From: Aradus depressus
Taxonomy: Eukaryota; Arthropoda; Insecta; Hemiptera; Aradidae
DNA: 64,000 nucleotides
Reading direction: 5' to 3'
NCBI GenBank assembly: GCA_963662175.1
Contig: OY759226.1
Span: forward strand, 25,817,565 to 25,881,564
This document shows, piece after piece, positions 10,464 through 21,714 of this stretch. The position numbers and the translations under genes were made by a program. Below the pieces are notes generated by a model, which saw only the letters and a list, made by a program, of their open reading frames with translations, was not told the origin of the DNA and did no database searches. The stretch's first letter is position 1. Each line of letters opens with the position of its first letter.

Positions 10464-10693
10464 AAAAATACTACATGTGAAATTCCATGACAATTCGATC
10501 ATCTGTTAATGACACACCACTATCTTCATATTTAGGCCTACCCCCACAACCCCCCTCACGTTCACAATTTTGTGACGTCACACCCTATTTTTTATTTAAG
10601 AATACTACATATGAAATTCCATGACAATCCGACCATCCGTTAATGAGAGCACTATCTTTATAATTAGGCCTACCCCCTCTGTTACAACCTTAC

Positions 10694-11110
10694 TCTCCAA
10701 AACTTTCAGTATTATTTGGAAAAAGTTTTATGACAGTACTTCTATTAGCTATGCAAACTCACTGAAATATGCAGAAGCATGCTAGGCTCACGTCACCCTA
10801 ATGAGCAGATTGTAAACAACCACATCAACAAATTAGATTTAAAAAAAATGCCTACTGTAAAATTCAGACTTTGCTGGTTACAACATTATCCATTCAATTC
10901 TAGCATATATAACCTTATTGAAAATGTATATATGTATATCAATATCGGCCCTGAAGAAGGCAAGAAAACTTGGCACAAATTTCGTTGGAATCGAAAACAA
11001 TTTCGAATCACATCGTTGGTCAATCCATCACCAAGAGACATCTTATATTCGTTATGTCTTCTAAGAGTACCTCCCAGAAATGTTGATTATAATGCAGCCT
11101 AGCGGTAGTA
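10694..11110 (+). other. Unrecognised ORF of 107 codons (10779-11102)
   Basis: An ATG-led frame at 10779-11102 contains GPEEGKKTWHKFRWNRK and PSPRDILYSLCLLRVPPRN. The composition is less skewed than that of random AT-rich ORFs nearby, but I recognise no family. It could be a fragment of a mobile element. No splice sites or promoter could be supported. Confidence 0.25.
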
Positions 11111-11319
11111 GACTCAACTTGGATGGGAGTCGCCATGTAGCGCCCCTAGCGACACTCCCTCCAACTAGCAAGCTGTCCTGGTTACGGATAAACAAACAAA
11201 TTGGAACCTCATCATCGACTTATCATCATCCTATCTAAAAATGTGTCGTTCATAAATGAACTTGTTCAACTGAACTATTCACTTAAGTCAGGGGTCACAG
11301 TAGAATTTTATGAATTGAG

Positions 11320-11412
11320 TCGTGACAGTTGAGTCGGGCTCAAGTTCACCAAAGCGACGAGAGAGCGCTCTGGTAGTTAAAGCCGAGCCATGAGTCATAA
11401 CTAACTATAATA
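11320..11412 (+). mobile_element. SINE S1, 3' fragment
   Basis: It contains GTCGGGCTCAAGTTCACC, GCGACGAGAGAGCGCTCTGG and GAGCCATGAGTCATAACTAAC, the S1 3' region without the tRNA head. Confidence 0.6.
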
Positions 11413-11474
11413 ATTATTTCAAGCTCTTTAATATAGTTTTTATTCATTCAAAAGGTTGGGAACCCCTGACTGAC

Positions 11475-11700
11475 ATGGTATGAACACCTAGGGACCTAAG
11501 CATCTAATGCTCTCACCCCTTCTCTAGTAGCTCTACAGTGAAAATCCTTAATTCTGCTATTCAGGTGTAATTAGGGTATATACCACTCGTCTCAAGACCA
11601 TCCATCACTAAACGTCCGATCCGAAGGATAGCATGCTCAAGGTTTCGTAGCATCCCAGATATAGAAATCCAAGGTTCTCGTAGGATTTTGACTTTCTTAT
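11475..11700 (-). mobile_element. SINE S3 (S1-like body, different 3' end), minus strand
   Basis: The plus strand reads CACCTAGGGACCTAAGCATC...GTAGCTCTACAG and then an S1-like body (ACGTCCGATCCGAAGGATAG, CATGCTCAAGG). The same 3' end is found at 25135-25215 and 25299-25515 in the other orientation. Confidence 0.5.
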
Positions 11701-12074
11701 ATCTTTAGAATAGGACGCGCACAAAAATTCGAGTTAGACTTTTCAACGGAATTTCGCGATAATACATCTCCTGAATACGTTTTCTCAAACAGTCTGTTTG
11801 TGTGAGTGTGTGTAATAATAATAATGAACTCTCTTTATTACTTTGCCAAAAATACAAATACAATTCAAAATTATGGATAACATTTTGACAGATACCCCTG
11901 GTACATACCATCGGGGGAAGTTCAAAGACTATACTTTTTACATTATTTTCTATATATAACAAAAGATTCAAGTAGCATAATTTAAAAAAAATAAGAAAGT
12001 AAATAAATAAAATTAAAAATAATGCCTGCCTTTACATTTTAAATACAAGAAAAAAATTATTGAAATACTCTACT

Positions 12075-13372
12075 CATAACTTTCTACTTTAGATAATTTA
12101 GTAAATTTAAATCTAAATGACCGCCTTACAATACTTCATAACAACAGACCAGCTTTCACCATTCAAATACCGCAACAATTCACATTTTGACAAATAATCA
12201 CTAAAATATATAATCCTATATTTCCGCAAGGCCGGTCAACTGCACATAAAATGAAAAACTGATTCTACTTCATCTGTAGCACACAATGAACATATTTGTT
12301 GATCCTCCTTGTTGTGCCTTTTATAATTCAAATTTAATAACTCCGTTCTTATTTTAAATATGCAGCTAACATCTTCAAACTTTAAATTATCATTAAAATA
12401 TGAAGCTTCATTTATTAAATCATAATTAGCCAAATTATATGTGATATTAAAACTAAAAGTTCTAGCCTTGATTTCTGCTCTTTCCAAATCAGTCAATGCA
12501 ATTTTATTACGGAGTTCAATAAAAAAAACTATTCCATATATCAACACTATTTTGTTTGAAATCAAAAACTTACCCGTATTCCTTATTTAAGTTAACAAAA
12601 TCTTTATACCAGAATAACCTCACGTGCTAAAAGTTTCGGGTATCTGGTAATGTAACAGTAATGTTCCAATTATAGGTTAGGTTAGGTTTTATGACTCATG
12701 CCCGGGCTGTAACTACGAGGTCATATCGCCTACTACCAGAGCGCTCTTTCGTCACTCTGGTGGACATGAGCCCGACTCTACTGTGGGAGTACTAAATTTT
12801 GCCTACCCTAAATTTTTATTCATCTAGGGTAGGGGTCTTTAACGAGTACCTGACATCGTACAGGCTCGGCACCATCGCTTAACGTCCCATCCGAAGGACG
12901 GCGTGCTTAAGTTTATTTTACCTCCCAGATAAAATAAACTAAGGGCCTCGGTTGGGTTACGAACCCACGACCTTGAGCTCAGAAGTCAAGCACGCATACC
13001 ACTGAGCTACCGGCGCCCTCTGTGTTCCAATTATATAATTATGGTGCAGTTTCAATGTGTAAGAGAGCATCGACCAATATTTTGTTTCCAATGAAATGGC
13101 GTAACCTGGTGTGTATTTTGGCAATTTTAGTAATCTTTTTATAAAAAAAAGTCTGTAGGCTCTCAACCTGTTTATATTTTCTACCTCCCCAAACCTGAGC
13201 TCCGGAGCACATGACTGCTCTACGAACTGAATCAAACATTTGCATCTTTGCAGCAAGCGGTATAGTCCTATTTGAAACCAAATCCTTCCAGATGGAATGA
13301 ACACAGTTTTTTGCTTTTGCTAATTTTTCCTCTAAATGCGTAGTCAAGTGAGTGATTTTGTGAGCGCTCTAA
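12075..13372 (-). pseudogene. LINE L-A reverse transcriptase C-terminal region, SINE-interrupted
   Basis: On the minus strand the first part reads AHKITHLTTHLEEKLAKAKN, then IPLAAKMQMFDSVRRAVMC, GAQVWGGRKYKQVESLQTFF and GNKILVDALLHIETAP. The second part, after the SINE, reads KIALTDLERAEIKART, FEDVSCIFKIRTELLNLNYK, RHNKEDQQICSLCATDEVES and HFMCSCPALRK. The LINE C-terminal thumb is therefore followed by a zinc-binding-like motif. Several frame changes are present, so it is dead. Confidence 0.7.
12675..13022 (-). mobile_element. SINE S1, full length, 13-bp TSD
   Basis: Read on the minus strand it starts GGGCGCCGGTAGCTCAGTGG (pol III A box TAGCTCAGTGG), has a degenerate B box and a roughly 270-bp body, and ends in an (AACCT)n tail (GGTTAGGTTAGG on the plus strand). 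The direct repeat TGTTCCAATTATA flanks it at 12662-12674 and 13023-13035. The target is LINE L-A, so S1 was active after L-A. Confidence 0.9.
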
Positions 13373-13579
13373 CTAAATAACGATTTTAGGAAATATCAAG
13401 AATTTTTTTATGAGGAAATCATATGTGATAACTCAGATCAATTTAGATTAATCGAAATCAGGCGAAAATCAAGACCACGTTATTTCGAGGCCTAGGTCTG
13501 TTTTCCCAGTCACCGTTTATATTTATGAAAAATGTCTTCAAATAAAAGTTGTGAAGAATACTTAGATACATTTTATATA

Positions 13580-14286
13580 TATTGTATTATTTTTTTATTT
13601 TTATTTACAGATAGCTATTTACAACTGTATACAAATAAATACAACAAGTAAATGTGCTAATAAAGAGGTAATGGCAATTTCAAAATGTCATGAGGGGAGA
13701 AATCACCCAGTGGTGGCACTCCCTAGTCACTGTTTTTCTCTCGTTTATAGCTAATCACTGTCACTGCTGCTGCTGAGGAGGTCTCTAGGCCAGTGACGCT
13801 TAAGCCGTCGTTGGGGAAGTGTGGCAGAATGGAGGGCACGGAGTAGAGGATTATTGTGGGAACTAAGAAGGGAAAATAATTTTTTATATTTGGATTTAGC
13901 GACTTCAGCGATGAAAGGTACGTTAAGGTCAGTGTGAAGGGTTTTGTTGGAGACGTAGTAAGGAGCATTGACTATTGTACGAAGGATTTGTGATTGAAGG
14001 GATTGGATGCGCTGGAGATTGGAAGCCTGGGCACAAGCCCAGAGTTCAAGTCCGTAAGTCCACATAGGTTTGAGTATTGCGTTGTATATAAGTCGTTTTG
14101 TTGTCAAAGTTAGTTTGGATCTTTTGTCTAGTAGTCTTAGTAGAAGTTTATAACGTCTGTTCATTTCTTATCTTTTCAGTCTCATGTGACGATTCCAAGT
14201 TAGTCGTTTGTCGAGTATGAGGCCTAGATAGGAGACTTCGTTTTTTAAAGGGGTGGGATTTTGGTTAAGGTACACTGGAGGGCAGG
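13580..14286 (-). mobile_element. LINE J2, 5'-truncated, 13-bp TSD
   Basis: TACATTTTATATA occurs at 13567-13579 and 14287-14299. The minus-strand poly-A tail appears as T-rich sequence at about 13588-13610. The 3'UTR holds CAGATAGCTATTTACAACTG (plus strand), shared by all J2 copies. The right end is 5'-truncated inside the reverse transcriptase thumb. Confidence 0.85.
13743..14286 (-). pseudogene. J2 reverse transcriptase C-terminus with an in-frame stop
   Basis: The minus strand reads CPPVYLNQNPTPLKNEVSYL, GLILDKRLTWNRHMRLKR, then a TAA stop where the sister copy at 58944-59493 has Gln. It continues MNRRYKLLLRLLDKRSKLTL ... TYGLELWACAQASNLQRIQS ... RTIVNAPYYVSNKTLHTDLN ... RRLKRHWPRDLL and ends SSSSDSD. 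This is the conserved Jockey-type thumb/C-terminal region (W-TYG-E-W, NAP-YV-N, HTDLN). Truncated and stopped, it is non-functional. Confidence 0.8.
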
Positions 14287-14814
14287 TACATTTTATATAA
14301 AAACATTTTTTTGAAGGCACTCTTCTTTACGAGATACATGCCAACAATCAAACTAAAATTATGTCTCGAAACTCGCTGCTCGCTTGAGTTGACCAATAGT
14401 TAATCATATCGAAAAATTGTATCCCTATAAAAAATGTTTATTAAATTGCCAACAATCAAAACTCTTGAGATTTAAGTTAGGACCAAATACATATATTCAA
14501 ATAGTGTAATTATTGTTATTGTAAATATAACAAAATAAGTGTTGAAGAAAGTCAACAAACTCCAGTGCCTCCTAGAGGTGTGCATGTCAAATGAACGCTA
14601 GATAATTGGCACAGAAGCCAGAAACTAAACATGCAATCTTATAGTTACCTATATTATTATTATCATTTCAACCAGGTCTGGTTTTTTTTTTTTACTAACT
14701 GCAGTAGTTCTTTATTACTTTTCTTCAATGTTATTACATGAAAAAAACGGTCGACCGTTTGCACTAATATTCAAAAGTCTTGCATGATGTCTTCTAAATC
14801 CTCATTCTATATTT

Positions 14815-15404
14815 TTGTGTAAATAAATTCATTACATCGACAGTTTTTAGGGTTTTTGAATTGAGCCTCTCTTCTGAATCCCCCCTTCCCCTTGGCCGAT
14901 ATAGCTGAAATTTGACAGGTTATGTTCCCATTGGGTTCTGACGTCCAATATGAAATTTCATGTCAATACATTCATTACGTAGGCAGTTATTGAAATTTTG
15001 CCTTGAGCCCCCCTCTTTCTGTCGATTCCTCTCAAAATCGATAGGTGTTGTCCATATAGGGTTCAGGTCACAAATATAAAATTTCATGTCGATACATTCA
15101 TTTTATCGGCAGTTATTACAGTTTTTGTGTTAACCGTCCCCCTAATCAAACAGAGGACTGATGGACATTTTTTATTTTTTCATATTTGTAATCCAGAGGT
15201 CGGAAAACATGAAATTCCGTTGAAAACTCGACATAGATTTTTTTTCTGATTACATAACTTCCCCTATACTATATAAAAAAGACCTCGGTGAATAACCGGC
15301 AATGTACTTCCCCAGGACGATGTAATCAATTAAACAATTATTATCAATTTTCGCTCCCTCTCCAAAATCGGCCGTTTGGGCTAAAAACCAATAGTTGACT
15401 TATA
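14815..15404 (+). repeat. R3 dispersed repeat, two or three internal units
   Basis: There are three rounds of a unit of about 150 bp with ATACATTCATT(AC)...CGGCAGTTATT and a pyrimidine-rich block. A segment near 15294-15340 contains CGGTGAATAACCGGCAATGT and ACTTCCCCAGGACG. That is the reverse of the hairpin-like R3 end CTGGGGAAGTACATTGCCGG seen elsewhere. A Tigger-type MITE interrupts it at 15407. Confidence 0.55.
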
Positions 15405-15406
15405 TA

Positions 15407-16076
15407 CAGTAGAACCTCTTTAAGTGGAACCTCGATAAGTCGAAAACCTCCAAAACTCGAAAAAAAGTTTTGTTTCTTTCCCTTAAAGCCCAAAACCTCT
15501 ATTACTCGAAATCTCAACCCTCTATTAGTCGAAATAATCAGTGAGTCCCTACAAGCCATTTTGGTACATATTTCCCTCTATAACTCGAAAAAATAAATTG
15601 GACCTCTCTATCTCGAACATAGCAATGTTTTATTTTACAACCTTTACAACTCGATTATTTGAAACTTATTACCTCTATAGCTCGAAGAAAAATAAGTTAC
15701 CGACTTTAAGAATTTGCCGACAATGTACACCATTGTTTCTTAGAAAACAATTTAGGAGTATACAATAAATAGGATTACCAATTATCTAAAGCAAAAAAAA
15801 AAAATTACTGACTTTTTAATACCTACATATACTACGTATTTTTTATTAAGGATGTTTTGAAATAATGTTGATTTAGAATAAATATAAATATGTTTGTTAC
15901 CTCTGTAACTTGAATTTTTATTTATTTCACCTCTCTGACTCAAAATTAGTTAGAATGAATCTTAACCTCTACAAGTCGAATCAAAATCCGCCTAAGTCGA
16001 AATCCTCCATAAGTCGAAAACTTTATAACTCGAATTTTTTGGCCCCCTTGATGTTCGACTTATAGAGGTTCTACTG
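15407..16076. mobile_element. Tigger/pogo-type MITE, TA target duplication
   Basis: The termini are CAGTAGAACCTCTTTAAGTG and CGACTTATAGAGGTTCTACTG, an inverted pair typical of Tigger/pogo elements, flanked by TA at 15405-15406 and 16077-16078. The 670-bp interior has no transposase. It is filled with many variants of CCTCTATAACTCGAA, so short ORFs here are meaningless. It is inserted in an R3 repeat. Confidence 0.85.
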
Positions 16077-16078
16077 TA

Positions 16079-16270
16079 TTGGCTTCTGGATCCTCCTACT
16101 GTATTTCATGTCAATACATTCATTACGTCGGCAGTTATTAGGGTCTCTCATCAACCTACCCTTCTGCCGATTTCGCGAAAAATTAAAAGGTATCGTAATT
16201 ATGAGGTTTTGAATATACATATGAAATTTTGTTTCGAGACATTTATTACAGAGGCAATGTTATACTGTTA
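16079..16270 (+). repeat. R3 dispersed repeat, continuation right of the MITE
   Basis: ATTTCATGTCAATACATTCA, TTACGTCGGCAGTTATTAGG and a second, diverged unit follow directly after the TA duplication. Confidence 0.5.
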
Positions 16271-16302
16271 TTATAATTAATATAATTTTCAGAAAAATTG
16301 CT

Positions 16303-16765
16303 TAAAGTCCGGTCCGAAGGAGGACGTGCTCAAGGTTATTTTCCATTTCTCAGTCAAAACAACTAAGAGTCCCATCTAGATATCCAACTCGTGATCCTGA
16401 GCTCATTAGACACAACATGGAATGATAAAAAAGTTTACGTTTTGGTTTGAACTAAAATTGTCAAGACAGAAGTAAAGAATATACCTAGGTGGGCTTTGTG
16501 GTACCGATTTCACATGTTTTCTAAAAAACTCATTAAGATAGCTATTGACCAAAAACGATGATAGGTAACCGTAAATTAGGTACTCAGTTATTTTGACTCA
16601 TGGCTACAACTACGAAGGACAGGGTGCTCAAGGTTTTTTCCCTTCTCAGTTACCTTGGCTGAGAGTCTTTAACGAGTACATGACGTCTAAAAAGTTCGTC
16701 ACTATCATTTAAAGTCCGGTCCGAAGGAGGACGTGCTCAAGGTACGGTAGAAAAACTCATTAAGG
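16303..16765 (-). mobile_element. Two diverged S1/S3-like SINE fragments
   Basis: AAAGTCCGGTCCGAAGGAGG followed by ACGTGCTCAAGG occurs twice (about 16307 and 16709). Parts of the SINE body lie between them (TCTTTAACGAGTACATGACG). No tRNA head with good A and B boxes remains. Confidence 0.45.
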
Positions 16766-16769
16766 ACAG

Positions 16770-17815
16770 CAATGTTGGTGGATTTTGAAATTATGAAACT
16801 CACTAGAAAGATGGGAACAATTGCTATTGGAAGTAGACTAGTTGTAGACATTGAACCCAAGAGGTGGGCCTCCGTTGTTTACAATAAGTGTGCAAAGCCG
16901 GCATGTAAACACAGGAACGACACGTCATTATCTTTTCACATCAGTTACAATCGACAGTGGTACAGTAGCAGTTCATATATTTCTCAAACCTTAGCTAATA
17001 TGTCTGTTTCAAGAGAAGGAAAGTGAATAAACTATATTGTTTATTTTGCCAAAATAGTGCATACATTAATTAAATTCAATGCATAAAGTTGTTTATTGGA
17101 AATTTTACATTCTGAATGTCGCCCGAAACATTGCAGGCGATTGCATGCCTTCTATTTAGCATTTTTCACTTGGTAATTTAGTATTCTAATTGTTGTAAAA
17201 GAAGCAGAATCTTAGCTCTCCTTGATAAGCCACAGTATTTTGTTTTCCATTTACAGGAAGTTCGGATGTAGTGAAGAACTCTTACATGTTTTCACTATGG
17301 TTGAAAATCAAGAGTCTTAAACGAAACGTAGCGGTTCAGGGAATGGCGGTTGCACTTCAAAAACTATTATCCAACAAAATGGATGAGGAAGCTCTTACAA
17401 GAAAATTTAATGATTTCATAAAAAGTGCGGAATTGCGTTAGAAGCGCTCTGCAAGTAATTTATCTAATTTTAATTATCAAAACGCAAGTTTGGCTACAGC
17501 AGGACTTCAATATTCCTTTTCAAACGAAAGTCAGTTCCCATGGTAAGGTTGGCCGTCCTAGTATATCTTGGAAACGTTTGGCCGCGGAAGTTTTGGAACA
17601 TGCTACGAGTCCTACTTCCTCAAAACGAGCTAAAAAATACAAACAAATATTTAATTCATCTTCTTCTATATTCTGACCCTATAATTTCTCTAGCAGGTCG
17701 AAAGTATCGTTCTACAAAAAAAATAATTCCCCCCTGATGTGTTATGGCTGCTAAGGGAACCCAACTTGCAGTTACCAACCAACTCATCGCATGATTCATC
17801 GTATTATTGTTTTTA
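16770..17815 (+). other. Mostly unassigned; decayed coding-like relic at ~17270-17660
   Basis: Around 17281-17420 one frame reads SYMFSLWLKIKSLKRNVAVQ and then KLLSNKMDEEALTRKFNDFI before a stop. Around 17530-17670 a frame reads GKVGRPSISWKRLAAEVLEH followed by SKRAKKYKQIF. These look like remnants of a protein carried by a mobile element, but I cannot name the family. The rest is AT-rich. Confidence 0.25.
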
Positions 17816-17818
17816 TTT

Positions 17819-18045
17819 ATTATTTTTTTTTTTTTATTTACAAATAGCTATTTACAACTATATACAAATAAATACAACAAGCAAATGTGCTAATAAAGAG
17901 GTAATGGGCAATGTCAAAATGTCATGAGGGGAGAAATCACCCAGTTGATTCTCGTTTATAGCTAATCACTGTCACTGCTTCTGCTCAGGAGGTCTCTAGG
18001 CCATTGACGCTTAAGCCGTCGTTGGGGAAGTATGGTAGAATATTA
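17819..18045 (-). mobile_element. LINE J2, short 3' fragment
   Basis: A T-run (minus-strand poly-A) is followed by the J2 3'UTR (CAAATAGCTATTTACAACTA...) and the last codons of J2 up to about 18045. It is heavily 5'-truncated. Confidence 0.75.
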
Positions 18046-19050
18046 TTTTTAAAATTATTTTATTATATTTTCTTTATTAAACTGCTGTTGGCAAGCATTT
18101 CTCCACAATCATCTCACCAATAGACCAGAATAAATCTCAGAAACTTTTGTGCATATTTTAAATAATTTAGAAGTTAGAAAAATTAACAATTTATTTTTAT
18201 TTTTTACTGTTGCTTTGAAAATAAAGAATAATTTAATTTAATTTGTGAGATATATTGTCATAAGATGGAGATATATATTTTTTATTATTTTTTTATTTTA
18301 TTTTATTTATTTATTCATGTCATATCTTGTTTTATATAATTTTCGAATTGTTTCTTTTATCCTTTTATTATTTATTTTGTGAAAAAAACCAACAAAAAAA
18401 ACCGACACATTGCCATGAGGATTGTAATCTTTTGTGCTATAAAAGTTTATTTATCTATCTATTATTAAACTGCTATTGTACAAGCAAGTACTTTTTTTCA
18501 TTTTTTTTTACCCCAATGACACGTATCTCTTTAATTATAATCTGTTCCTATCATATAGATGCTTGTAAAATATGAGAGCTGTACTTTTTCATTTTTTCAC
18601 ACTAATTATGCGTTTTGCCCCACTGTGCGCCGTAATGAATATGTTACAATTTCTAATCCAACTTTTATGATGTTTGAAGTTTGTTGAAACAATTCTCACC
18701 TGGTTTTTACAACTGGCCAATTCCTCATTTTTTGTGTGAATCTAATATCTGTGGATGCTCCGAGAGAGGGGTGAAAAATGTGGGTCAAACTTATAATTGA
18801 TTGTAAACATTGTAAGTAAACATTTATCTTTGGTCGGAAACTGGAGCTTCTAATTTGGAGATCGTTCGATAGTACTAAAAATATGAAAGTGGAAGAAATA
18901 TGAGTTTCAGTTGTACGTAGCACTTCCTCTAACTTTTCAAAAAATCTAGGGAATTTATGAAATCGGACAAAAATTCTATGGTGAGTTTACAACGAAATTT
19001 CATGTTTTTTGACTCACTGGATCCAGAAACTAAAAAAAAAAAAAGTCTTC
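18046..19050. other. AT-rich stretch, nothing identified
   Basis: Low-complexity T- and A-rich DNA. No coding, RNA or repeat signature that I could support. Confidence 0.4.
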
Positions 19051-19052
19051 AG

Positions 19053-19346
19053 GCTGTCATGACCATGTTTGAAGGGTTCGCCATTGCGTCTCTACGGCTC
19101 TGTCATGACCATGTTTGAAGGGTTCGCCATCGCGTCTCTACGGCTCTGTCATGACCATGTTTGAAGGGTCCGCCACCGCGTCTTTACGGCTCTGTCATGA
19201 CCATGTTTGAAGGGTCTGCAACCGCGTCTCTACGGCTCTGTCATGACCATGTTTGAAGGGTCCGCAACCGCGTCTCTACGGCTCTGTCATAACCATGTTG
19301 GAAGGGTTCACCACCGCGTCTCTACGGCTCTGTCATGATCGTGTTT
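19053..19346. repeat. 46-bp minisatellite, 6 full units plus a partial
   Basis: TGTCATGACCATGTTTGAAG recurs at about 19055, 19101, 19147, 19193, 19239 and 19285, with a last partial unit at 19331. The step is 46 bases every time. Units differ at a few sites (TTCGCCATTG, TCCGCCACCG, TCTGCAACCG). There are no spacers, so it is not CRISPR. Confidence 0.9.
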
Positions 19347-19559
19347 GTGTTCTGCATACGTTTTTGTATGTATCCGCTTTTTTCTCCCTCTAAATACGAT
19401 CATGAGTTGTGGCCCATCATTTTGAACCACTTAACTAGATTGAATATTGACTTTTTGGGCTCCAGTAAGACCAATTATAATAAACTGGAATTTTTTTATC
19501 ATACGTATTCCAGAGTAGTAGGCAAATGTAGAGCTATAAAACAGGAGGAAAGTTACGCT

Positions 19560-20180
19560 CTCCCTCTAAACCCATAGACCGTTTGTGCTGAAAATCAATA
19601 TTTGACTTATATAGGTGCTTCTGAAACCTCTTACTAAATTTTGTGTCGATACATTAATTACATTGGGATTATTAAGGGTTTTTGTGTTGAGTCTCCTCCC
19701 CCCTCTTCTGATCTCCTATCACCCTTCGGCCCAATCCGCTGAAAATTAATAAGTGTCAGCCTTATGTGGTTTTGAATTTACATATAAATAAAATTTCATG
19801 TCGATACATTTATTACATCAGCAGTTATTGAGGTTTTGAGTTGACTCTCGGTCTCTTTCCCTATATCCTCTGAAAAATAATAAGTGTCGTCCTTATCGGG
19901 GTTTTAAATTTACATATAAAATTTCATATCGATACATCCATTATATAGGCAATTCTTTTAGGTTTTGTGCTGAAAATCAATAGGTGTTGTCATTATGGGG
20001 TTTCCAATGCTCATATACAATTTCAGTTAGATACATTCATTCTTTTCAGAGTTATCGTGCTCACACTCATTTTTTTTTTTTTTTAATCAGGGTGTCGAAA
20101 AACATGAAATTTTGTTGAAAACTCAACTCCTAATTTCTGACCGATTACATAACTTCCTCCATACCTACTTTGTGTAGCTG
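19560..20180 (+). repeat. R3 dispersed repeat, about four units
   Basis: It shows repeated CGATACATT(A/T)ATTACAT, GGTTTTGTG/GGTTTTTGTG and AATCAATAGGTGT/AATAAGTGTC(A/G) blocks, ending with ATTACATAACTTCCTCCATA. Confidence 0.55.
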
Positions 20181-20751
20181 AAGAAGCAAAAAGGTATTTT
20201 CTTGATAAAATATTTTTTGAATCCATAACTTTATACTTTACCACTTAACAAAATCATTTTTTGCACGATATATTTTAGGGATTCATTTTTCATATGGGCA
20301 GTCCTCGAAGACAGAACATGAACCAGTTATTACTAAATAATTTGCATAAATATCATCTTTTCCCTAAAAAAAAAATTATAAAAAATTAGGAAAATCTTAT
20401 TTAGGTAAGAAGCCATCATCCGTAAGGCCAAAGCAATTTTCTGATAAGACAATGGAGGGGAAGAGCTTCAAAAATTTTAAACTTTTTTTTTTGGAGAAGC
20501 CAAGGAGAAAAATGTTCACTTATCCGAAAAAATTTTGTAAAAAATGAGAAAAAGGAAATGTTCATGTTTCGTTTGATTTAAAGGCCTATTTTAAATCAGC
20601 TAAGCGATGTATAGGAGAAGTTATTTAATAGGTCACAATTTTGAGTTCACATCAATAATAAAAAGAAACATTTCAAATTCCAAATAAATTTATTTGTATT
20701 GAAGAAGAGTACTAGAGAGATTCCGAAGAACCAATAATACCGCGATGCTGT

Positions 20752-21115
20752 GGTGGCCGTATGGGCTAGAGCGTAGAGCTACGGTTGCATGAGATAACTT
20801 GGCACTTGTTATGATTTATTGTTTCACTGAGCTCAAGATCGCGGGTTCGAAACCCTGCCAAGCGAGGCCCTAACCTTGAGCACGCCATCCTTCGAATGAG
20901 AGGTTAAGCGGCGGCCTCTACCCTAGATGAGAAAACATGAGTAGGCCAAATTTAGGAATCCCAGTGTAGAATCGGGCTCATGTCAACCAGAGCGACGAAA
21001 GAGCGCTCTGGTAGTAGGTGATATGTAGTTAAAGCTCGAGCGTTAGTAATAATCCAACACAGGCGCGGGTACAAATCTCGTCCGGGGGAGAGTTCTTTAT
21101 TTCATAGATATAACA
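20752..21115 (+). mobile_element. SINE S2 split by an S1 insertion
   Basis: The left half (GGTGGCCGTATGGGCTAGAG, CGTAGAGCTACGG) and right half (GCGCGGGTACAAATCTCGTC, CGGGGGAGAG) match the two parts of the S2 copy at 54103-54243 (minus strand). S2 has a tRNA-like head with a good B box in the 54-kb copy (GGTTCGAATCC). An S1 fragment fills the middle. Confidence 0.6.
20806..21053 (+). mobile_element. SINE S1 (5'-truncated) nested in S2
   Basis: It starts near the anticodon/B-box region (GAGCTCAAGATCGCGGGTTC, GAAACC) and runs to GATATGTAGTTAAAGCTCGA. The A box is missing. Part of the body is deleted. Confidence 0.6.
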
Positions 21116-21203
21116 ATTGATTATTTCTTTTCTGGGGAAGTTCATAGCTGGTGATTCACCGACAATTTTTTTATTTCGATTTAATAAATATTTCAAGTAG
21201 GGG

Positions 21204-21632
21204 TGGGCGTGGCTAATCAGTGTAAGTATGAGTGGGCGTGGCTAATCAGAGTAAGCATGTGTGGGCGTGGCTAATCAGTGTAAGTATGTGTGAGCGTGGC
21301 TAATCAGTGTAAGTATGAGTGGGCGTGGCTAATCAGTGTAAATATGTGTGGGCGTGGCTAATCAGTGTAAGTATGATTGGGCGTGGCTAATCAGTGTAAG
21401 TATGATTGAGCGTGGCTAATCAGTGTAAATATGATTGGGCGTGGCTAATCAGTGTAAGTATGATTGGGCGTGGCTAATCAGTGTAAGTATTAGTGGGCGT
21501 GACTAATCAGTGTAAGTTTGATTGGGCGTGGCTAATCAGTGTAAGTATGATTGGGCGTGGCTAATCAGTGTAAGTATGAATGGGCGTGGCTAATCGGTGT
21601 AAGTATTAGTGGGCGTGGCTAATTAGTGGAGG
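21204..21632. repeat. 29-bp minisatellite, 15 units
   Basis: TGGGCGTGGCTAATCAGTGT plus AAGTATGAT/AAGTATGTG repeats every 29 bases from 21204 (21233, 21262 ...) to about 21632. Small variants (GAGCGTGG, GCGTGACT) break perfect identity. It has no spacers and is a plain tandem array. Confidence 0.9.
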
Positions 21633-21714
21633 GAATTAGCGCCAGTGGCTAACTTTTAATACGCTGCAGCACATGGTCGACCTCAACTGTCTTTCACAGT
21701 TAAAGACGACATAT

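Larger units (their letters stand above)
9239..10693 (-). mobile_element. Helitron-like element H1 (minus strand), 5' end decayed
   Basis: On the minus strand the 3' terminus reads CCCCGGGTATTACTGCTAG followed by T. That is a Helitron-type end: a GC-rich terminal motif, CTAG, then insertion before T. Internal CTAG-led 33-bp repeats (9360-9600) and the ATGTGAAATTTCATGA... units match the plus-strand copies at 46792-48160 and 49947-51120. The element is split by a retro-insertion at 9723-10450. The 5' TC end is not found. Confidence 0.65.
11811..13372 (-). mobile_element. LINE L-A (minus strand), interrupted by a SINE
   Basis: The 3' end at 11811 shows a (TTA)n tail. Coding sequence runs from about 13372 down to 13036 and resumes below 12661 after the S1 copy at 12675-13022. 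Removing the SINE and one TSD copy restores continuity. This is the longest L-A copy and shows the region upstream of the zinc-type motif. Confidence 0.75.

Noticed and set aside
12957..13304. 115-codon minus-strand ORF crossing the SINE
   Set aside because: It runs from LINE L-A into S1 across an insertion junction; it is a chimera by chance.
19053..19346. CRISPR-like array of 46-bp repeats (also the 29-bp array at 21204 and the 37-bp array at 63636)
   Set aside because: Units are directly adjacent without spacers, there are no cas genes, and the DNA is eukaryotic.
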